This document shows positions 58,901-64,000 of a DNA stretch of 64,000 bases, one piece after another. The translations under genes and the position numbers were made by a program. Numbering within the stretch: the stretch's first letter is position 1; every line of letters starts with the position of its first letter. The notes beneath the pieces were generated by a model. The model was not told the DNA's origin and made no database searches. It worked only from the letters and a program-made list of their open reading frames with translations. Source of the DNA: an uncultured Desulfovibrio sp. (GTDB lineage: Bacteria; Desulfobacterota; Desulfovibrionia; Desulfovibrionales; Desulfovibrionaceae); contig NZ_CALUWO010000003.1 of the NCBI RefSeq assembly GCF_944324505.1, positions 1-64,000 of the forward strand. The letters are read 5' to 3'.

Positions 58901-61807
58901 GTGTCGGCTGTACGAAGCATACTTGTCGCTTTGTTGATTCCCCTGTTCTGCCTTGCCCTTCCGGGAACGTCCCGCGGCGAGGCCCGGATGTCGATTGCCC
59001 AGGGCGGGGACAGTCCCTTTTTCTTCTTTGCCCCGTCAGGGGAAAGGGCGGCGTCGCCCCTGCCCCGCGTGGTCCGCGTGGGCTGGTTTGAGCAGCATGG
59101 CGTCTTCATGGAGCAGAAGGGGCAGGTCTATGGCTATGCGCCGTCCCTGCTGGAGGGCATTGCCCAGTATACGCACTGGCGTTTCGAATGGGTGCCCATC
59201 CTCTTTGAGGAGCTGGAAGCAAAGCTGGCCAGCGGGGAGATAGACATCTCCTGCGGCATCTCCTGGACGCCGCAGCGTGCCCGGAACATGACCTATTCCC
59301 GCCTGTATGCGGGGGTGGAAATCACGACCCTGCATGTCTGCCCCGACAGCAATTTTCATTACATGGATTTTCACGATCTTGACGGCAAGACCTTTGGCTT
59401 CTTTGCCGGTGCCTATGAGCAGAGCGTTTTCCGGCGTCTGGCCAAACAGTACGGCTTCCGTTTTTCGATGAAGGAGTTCGAACAAAGTGCCGCCATGCTC
59501 CAGGCCCTGAAGGACGGCCAGGTGGACGGCTATGTGGACGGCTGTCCCGCCGGAGATGCACAAACCATGCTTGCCGGCACCTTCAGCATCGAACCCTTCT
59601 TTTTTGTCAGTGCCCGGGGGGATACGGTCTTCATGCCGCAGATCAATGAGGCCATGCGGCAGCTGCAAATGCGGAATCCCCAGTTCATGACCTCGCTGTT
59701 CAACAGCTTTCTGAATGTGGACAACGAGGTCACCATGGCCCTGTCACGTGATGAGGAGGCCTGGCTGAAGGGACAGCCCGTTTTGCGCATGGCCTACAGC
59801 GTGCGCCAGAAGCTCATGCGGAAGCATCTGGGCAATCCCTTTCTGTACCGCATGGCCAGCACACTGGCGCAGCGTGCCGGCATCCGTCTGGAATTTGTGC
59901 CGGCGGCCAGTTATGAAGACGCCCTGGCCCTGCTGGAGAGCGGCAAGGCCGATATGATCAGTGATATCTTTCCCGGCATGGACGCGGTGCAGACGTACGG
60001 CATACGGGTGGGGCATCCCTTTTATAATGCCCCCATCAGCCTGGCCGTGAAGCGGCACGTGTCTCCCGGAACGGGTCTGCGCATTGCTGCCACGCGGGAG
60101 ATGGTGGGGGTATCCGAGGCCTACAAGCAGACCTATCCTGCGGATCACTTCATTTTTTTTGAAAGTCTGGAACAATGCCATGATGCCCTGAAGGATGGCA
60201 GCGTGGACGGCTATGTGGCGGACTATCCGGGGGTTTCCATAGAAAGCAGCCAGCTCAGCCCCTTTATCATGCAGATCACGCAGGCCTTTTATCCCATGGC
60301 CTTCGGTTTTGCCCGCCAGGTTTCGCCCCATGCCATTACGGTGCTCAACAAGCGCATCATGTCGCTTTCCGGCGGCGAGGTGGAAACCATGGTGGCCGAG
60401 TATGTGGCGGCCTCCTGGATGGTGATTTTTCTGGACCATGTGCGGCGCAATATCCACTGGTACGGGCTGGCGCTGGTGCTTCTTGGCGGGCTGCTGCTGC
60501 ATGTGCGGCACCGCCGCGAGATGCAGCACCTCCACGAGCTGGAGCGCGCCGCCTATACGGATGACGTGACGGGCGGCAGTAATCGCCGCGGCTTCTTGCA
60601 GCAGGCAGAGGAAGCCCTGAAGCAGAAAGGACCGTGGTATGTCATCAGCATCAACATTCGCAGGCTTGCCCAGATAAATCGTTCGCTGGGCTACAACAGC
60701 GGGACGGAAACCATACGGGACTGCTACCGGATACTGTGCTCCCTGTCGGCGTCGGAAGAGCCGACGGCACATGTGGGCGGCGGGCACTATCTGTGCCTCT
60801 GGCGCTGTGACGGCCGCGCGGCTGTGGAGCAGCGCATGCAGGAACTCTTCCGCCGCTGTTCGGCCAGAGAGCGGGCGCTGGAACATGCGCTGGTCCTGTC
60901 CTGCGGCATTGCCCCGGTGGTGGAGGGGGATTCCGTGGCCTCGCTCATGGGGTGCGCCGAAACCGCCAGAAACAGCATGGCCGCCCAGGACTACCATTCG
61001 GGCTTTGTCTTCTTTGATGCGGAAATGGGCGCCATTGTGGCGCGGGTGGCTGCCCTGGAAAATCGCATGCAGGCGGCGCTGGATGCCGGGGAGTTTCAGG
61101 TGCTTGCCCAGCCGCAGATACATCTGGCATCGGGGAAGGTCTGTGGTGCGGAAGCGCTGGTGCGCTGGCTGCCCGCCGATGGGACAAAAATCTATCCCGA
61201 TGAATTCATTCCCCTTTTTGAGAGAAACGGCTTTATCCGCGAGCTGGATATGTATGTGCTGGAGCAGGTCTGCCGCTGGATTCGGCGCAGGCTGGACGGC
61301 GGCCTGCCGGTGGTGCCTGTGGCCGTCAATCAATCCCGGTCGCTTTTTCTCATGGAATCTTACAGCGAACATCTGACTGCCCTGCTCAGGCAGTATGCCA
61401 TCCCGCAGCATTTTCTTGCCGTGGAGATCACCGAATCCCTTGCCGCGCTGGACGAGGAACTGGTCATCGGCAATCTGCGCCGTCTGCGGGAGTTTGGCGT
61501 CAAGACCGCCATGGACGACTTTGGCACGGGCTATTCCTCGCTTGCGGTCCTCCAGAAATTTCCCATTGATACCATCAAGCTGGACAGAGCCTTCCTGGCC
61601 GACAAGAAGAATGCCCCGCTGGTGCGTTCTCTGGTGCATCTGGGGCATGACATGCACCTGACGGTGCTCTGTGAGGGAGTTGAAACCGAACAGGAATGGC
61701 ACTTCCTGCTGGAGACGGGCTGCGATCTGGGGCAGGGCTACCTCTTTGGTCGCCCCATGCCGCTGTCGTCCTTTGAGGCATATCTGGAGGAAAAGCCCCT
61801 GCTGTAG
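58901..61807 (+). CDS. Membrane c-di-GMP phosphodiesterase with two periplasmic solute-binding domains
   Basis: 968 residues from GTG at 58901 (GGAG eight bases upstream); the longer frame from 58658 is not supported. A signal anchor (about 4-24) is followed by two tandem SBP_bac_3-like domains (about 45-270 and 280-520), a transmembrane helix (about 527-545, YGLALVLLGGLLLHV), a degenerate GGDEF domain (TDDVTGGSNRRGF; VGGGHYLCLW where GGDEF should be) and an EAL domain (about 735-968) with EALVRW, NQSRS, ITES, DDFGTGYSSL, EGVE and QGYLFG intact. It should break c-di-GMP in response to amino-acid-like ligands. Confidence 0.88.
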   Translation: MSAVRSILVALLIPLFCLALPGTSRGEARMSIAQGGDSPFFFFAPSGERAASPLPRVVRVGWFEQHGVFMEQKGQVYGYAPSLLEGIAQYTHWRFEWVPILFEELEAKLASGEIDISCGISWTPQRARNMTYSRLYAGVEITTLHVCPDSNFHYMDFHDLDGKTFGFFAGAYEQSVFRRLAKQYGFRFSMKEFEQSAAMLQALKDGQVDGYVDGCPAGDAQTMLAGTFSIEPFFFVSARGDTVFMPQINEAMRQLQMRNPQFMTSLFNSFLNVDNEVTMALSRDEEAWLKGQPVLRMAYSVRQKLMRKHLGNPFLYRMASTLAQRAGIRLEFVPAASYEDALALLESGKADMISDIFPGMDAVQTYGIRVGHPFYNAPISLAVKRHVSPGTGLRIAATREMVGVSEAYKQTYPADHFIFFESLEQCHDALKDGSVDGYVADYPGVSIESSQLSPFIMQITQAFYPMAFGFARQVSPHAITVLNKRIMSLSGGEVETMVAEYVAASWMVIFLDHVRRNIHWYGLALVLLGGLLLHVRHRREMQHLHELERAAYTDDVTGGSNRRGFLQQAEEALKQKGPWYVISINIRRLAQINRSLGYNSGTETIRDCYRILCSLSASEEPTAHVGGGHYLCLWRCDGRAAVEQRMQELFRRCSARERALEHALVLSCGIAPVVEGDSVASLMGCAETARNSMAAQDYHSGFVFFDAEMGAIVARVAALENRMQAALDAGEFQVLAQPQIHLASGKVCGAEALVRWLPADGTKIYPDEFIPLFERNGFIRELDMYVLEQVCRWIRRRLDGGLPVVPVAVNQSRSLFLMESYSEHLTALLRQYAIPQHFLAVEITESLAALDEELVIGNLRRLREFGVKTAMDDFGTGYSSLAVLQKFPIDTIKLDRAFLADKKNAPLVRSLVHLGHDMHLTVLCEGVETEQEWHFLLETGCDLGQGYLFGRPMPLSSFEAYLEEKPLL

Positions 61808-62080
61808 TTCGGGCGGTGCAGGCGTGTCCGGCACGGGACAAAAGGCCGCGCATGCCCGTTGTCCTGCCCTGGGGGAGGAGGAGCGCGTCTGACCATCCGG
61901 GCGTGGTGCGGCAGAGTTGCGGCTCTGCCTTCCTGCCTTGTGGGGGGAGGAGAGGGCTGTGCCGCCTGCGGCCGGGCAGTCATCATATCTGTCCGTATCT
62001 GTCCGGTCCGGCGGGGGCTGTCTTGTCGGACGGGAATGAGAACCGGCCCTGTGATCGTGTGACGCTGGCAGCGCGCCGGC

Positions 62081-62944
62081 CTAGCCGGGACGGTGCCGCT
62101 GCCGGCGTGCCACCGGGACGCTGCACAGAAAGCAGAAGCAGGACAGCAGGATGATGGTGGCCCCGCTGGCCGTTCCCAGCCATTCCTGAGCGGAGAGCAG
62201 CAGGCCGCCCACGCCGGAGCACAGGGACACGGCCTGCGCCCACCAGAACATGCTGCCCGCTGTCCGGGCCAGATTGCGGGCTGTGGCGGCCGGCACGATG
62301 AGCAGCGCCGTTACCAGCAGAACCCCCACCGCCCGCACGGCAAACATGACCACCAGAGCCAGCAGGGCCGCAAAGGCATACTGCCAGGCAGCCACGCGCA
62401 CGCCATGCGCCCGGGCCATGACCGGATTGAGGGCAATGAAGAGCAGCCGGTTATAGCCCACCCAGGCAAAGACGACCAGCACCCCAAAGAGCAGCAGCAG
62501 AAAGCCCAGTTCGGTATTGCTGACAGTGAGAATATCGCCATAGAGGAACTGCTGCATGTTGCGGGCCATGCCGGGCGCCCGGCTGACCACCGCCAGGCCA
62601 AAGGCCACCACCGCCGAAAAGACAATGCCTATGGACGTATCGGCCGACAGGGTACTGCCCCGGCGGACGGCCATGATGCCCAGGCCCACCAGTACGCCAA
62701 AGGCCGGCATGGTGAACAGGGGATTGAGCGACAGCAGCAGCCCCAGGGCCACGCCGGCAAAGGCCGAGTGGCCGATGGCATCGGAAAAGAAGGCCATGCG
62801 AAAACTGATGACGCTGACCCCCAGGGCGGCGGTCATGGGGGCCAGCAGAAGAATGGCCAGCAGGGCCTGCTGCATGAAGGAGAGTTGCAGGCAGTCCAGG
62901 GGAATATGGCCCAGCAGGCTGTAGAGAGGGGCAAGATCAGGCAT
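62081..62944 (-). CDS. znuB: Zinc/manganese ABC transporter permease
   Basis: 287 residues with about eight hydrophobic helices. GHSAFAGVALGLLL (about 58-71) is the conserved ATPase-contact motif of ABC-3 metal permeases. NPVMARAHGVRV and LLVTALLIVPAATARNLA are further signatures. The start at 62944 has AAGGA upstream and overlaps znuC by eight bases. Metal specificity is inferred from family; manganese is possible. The 273 bases after the stop up to the EAL gene hold no gene. Confidence 0.88.
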   Translation of the reverse strand: MPDLAPLYSLLGHIPLDCLQLSFMQQALLAILLLAPMTAALGVSVISFRMAFFSDAIGHSAFAGVALGLLLSLNPLFTMPAFGVLVGLGIMAVRRGSTLSADTSIGIVFSAVVAFGLAVVSRAPGMARNMQQFLYGDILTVSNTELGFLLLLFGVLVVFAWVGYNRLLFIALNPVMARAHGVRVAAWQYAFAALLALVVMFAVRAVGVLLVTALLIVPAATARNLARTAGSMFWWAQAVSLCSGVGGLLLSAQEWLGTASGATIILLSCFCFLCSVPVARRQRHRPG

Positions 62945-63791
62945 GGTCACGGCGTTCCTTGGGCGAAACGGGGCAGTCCCCCAGGGTGGCATGGCAGTGC
63001 GCGCCGCACTGGGCGCAGGTTTCGTCGGGTTCCTCGCACTGGTCGGGGTAGAGGTGGATGGGGATGCCGAAAAGCTGGCGCAGGGTCTGGCGATTCATGG
63101 CAACATGGGGCGGCCCCTGGCGCAGCAGGGTCTTGTGCAGGCAGAGCACATGCGTGGCATAGTGCGCCGTCAGGGAAAGATTGTGACTGACCATGATCTG
63201 GGTAAAGCCCTGGTAAAGGCGGGCGGCATCCAGCACCTTCCAGAACAGGCGTTCGCCCGTGGCATCCACGCCGGCGGCGGGTTCGTCCAGAATAAGCAGT
63301 TCCGGCTGGCGGGCCAGGGCCATGGCCAGCAGCACACGGCGCAGCTCGCCGCCGGAAAGATCGCCCATGCGGCGGTTTTCCAGATGGTCAGCGGCCACCA
63401 GCGTCAGAAACCGGCGTGAGGCGGCGCGCACGGCGGAGGAAATTCCCAGCCACAGGGGCCGGCGCTGCTGACCAAGGGCCATGAAGCCGGCCACGGTCAG
63501 CGGCAGGCCCGCATCCAGCTGCACATGCTGGGGAACATAGGCCATGCGGGGCGGACGGCCGAAGGCCGGAAAGCTGATGTGCCCGCTGAAGGGCATTTCG
63601 CCAATGAGGCAGAGCAGAAGAGTGCTCTTGCCGGCGCCATTGGGGCCGATGAGCACCGTGCTGCCGTGCAGGGGCAGGTCCGCCGTGATGTCGTGCAGGA
63701 TGGTCAGATTGCCCCGCCGCACGCCGACGGACGAAAAGCGGACAGCCACCTGGGCATCAGTGGTCAAGGGACGCCTCGAGCTGTTGTACAT
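62937..63791 (-). CDS. znuC: Zinc/manganese ABC transporter ATPase with Cys/His-rich tail
   Basis: 284 residues. Walker A GPNGAGKST (about 48-56), Q-loop YVPQHVQLD, signature LSGGELRRVLLA (about 144-155), Walker B LLILDEPAAGVD and switch His in VSHNLSLTAHY are complete. The C-terminal 35 residues hold QCEEPDETCAQCGAHCHATL, a Cys/His group not usual for ZnuC that may bind the transported metal. The gene overlaps znuA by 35 bases. A TTG at 63767 with GAGG upstream is an alternative start. Confidence 0.85.
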   Translation of the reverse strand: MYNSSRRPLTTDAQVAVRFSSVGVRRGNLTILHDITADLPLHGSTVLIGPNGAGKSTLLLCLIGEMPFSGHISFPAFGRPPRMAYVPQHVQLDAGLPLTVAGFMALGQQRRPLWLGISSAVRAASRRFLTLVAADHLENRRMGDLSGGELRRVLLAMALARQPELLILDEPAAGVDATGERLFWKVLDAARLYQGFTQIMVSHNLSLTAHYATHVLCLHKTLLRQGPPHVAMNRQTLRQLFGIPIHLYPDQCEEPDETCAQCGAHCHATLGDCPVSPKERRDHA

Positions 63792-64000
63792 TGTGCTGCA
63801 TGACCCGCAGGAAATGGTCGGCGGGTACGTCTTCCGGTCCAGAAGCCAGGGTGTCCAGCATGAGCAGCGGCACGCCCGTTTCCCCGGACAGGGTCTGCAT
63901 GGCCCGCGGCGAAAACTGGGGTTCGCCCAGCAGCAGCACGGGCTTCTGGCTGCGGATGGTCTTCAGCAGCGACAGCAGACGGCTGGCGGACGGTGGTTCG
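63757..64000 (-). CDS. znuA: Metal-binding ABC transporter substrate protein, C-terminal part
   Basis: 81 codons; the gene runs off the right edge. The frame reads KTIRSQKPVLLLGEPQFSPR, matching the C-terminal lobe of ZnuA-family proteins in which F.EPQ....A...A...G..v..lDpl appears, here VPLLMLDTLASGPEDV and then YxxxMxxN-like FLRVMQHNVQQL. It overlaps znuC by 35 bases, so it is the first gene of znuACB. The N-terminal metal ligands lie outside the window. Confidence 0.8.
   Translation of the reverse strand, partial: EPPSASRLLSLLKTIRSQKPVLLLGEPQFSPRAMQTLSGETGVPLLMLDTLASGPEDVPADHFLRVMQHNVQQLEASLDH

Noticed and set aside
59744-61834. 696-codon minus-strand frame
   Set aside because: Antisense of the EAL phosphodiesterase gene, whose catalytic motifs are intact.

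Overview
The window looks like a piece of a GC-rich Gram-negative sulfate reducer of the Desulfovibrio type. This rests on gene content, not on a database search: a tungstate regulator of the TunR kind (integrase-like domain plus TOBE domains) in front of tupABC, an ispDF fusion, a GT3-like glycogen synthase fused to an alpha-glucan phosphorylase, and a PPK2-type polyphosphate:AMP phosphotransferase. Housekeeping genes include rho, carD, rnc, dtd, rnpB, purQ and pyrG.

Positions 1-15448 are the right-hand part of a temperate prophage integrated at a tRNA-Arg(TCT) gene. From right to left: tyrosine integrase, a likely excisionase, small early genes (dUTPase, two DNA methylase-like proteins, several Cys-rich proteins), a recombination set (RdgC, RecT-like annealing protein, Fe-S RecB-family nuclease), two tRNA genes (Pro, Ser) behind a long structured leader, an immunity region (S24 repressor against a divergent Cro-like gene), and a leftward CII-like/replication operon. 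An iteron-like origin lies inside the replication initiator gene. The rest of the phage lies beyond position 1. A near-identical 16-bp palindrome occurs at the repressor/Cro intergenic region and inside the promoter of the rightward early operon. That operon carries an intrinsic terminator after almost every gene group, which suggests antitermination.

Positions 15449-49400 are chromosomal: pap; endonuclease I; tunR-tupABC; a two-RCK potassium channel; rho; carD; a GDSL hydrolase with a small partner; a large radical SAM protein; rnc; dtd-fadD-ispDF-rnpB-zinc ribbon-Nif3 on the minus strand; purQ divergent from pyrG-glk; cstA; two transcription factors (WYL and LysR types); and a DUF697-type membrane protein with a nearly perfect 153-bp tandem repeat. 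A candidate small RNA with its own terminator lies at 44959-45052.

Positions 49437-58487 form a tight four-gene minus-strand glycogen operon: debranching enzyme, GT4 synthase, GH57 glycosidase, and the synthase-phosphorylase fusion. Next come a periplasmic-sensor EAL phosphodiesterase (plus strand) and the end of a zinc-type znuABC operon that runs off the right edge. Its ATPase has an unusual Cys/His-rich tail. Function calls come from motifs read by eye. Start codons were chosen from visible Shine-Dalgarno sequences and overlaps.
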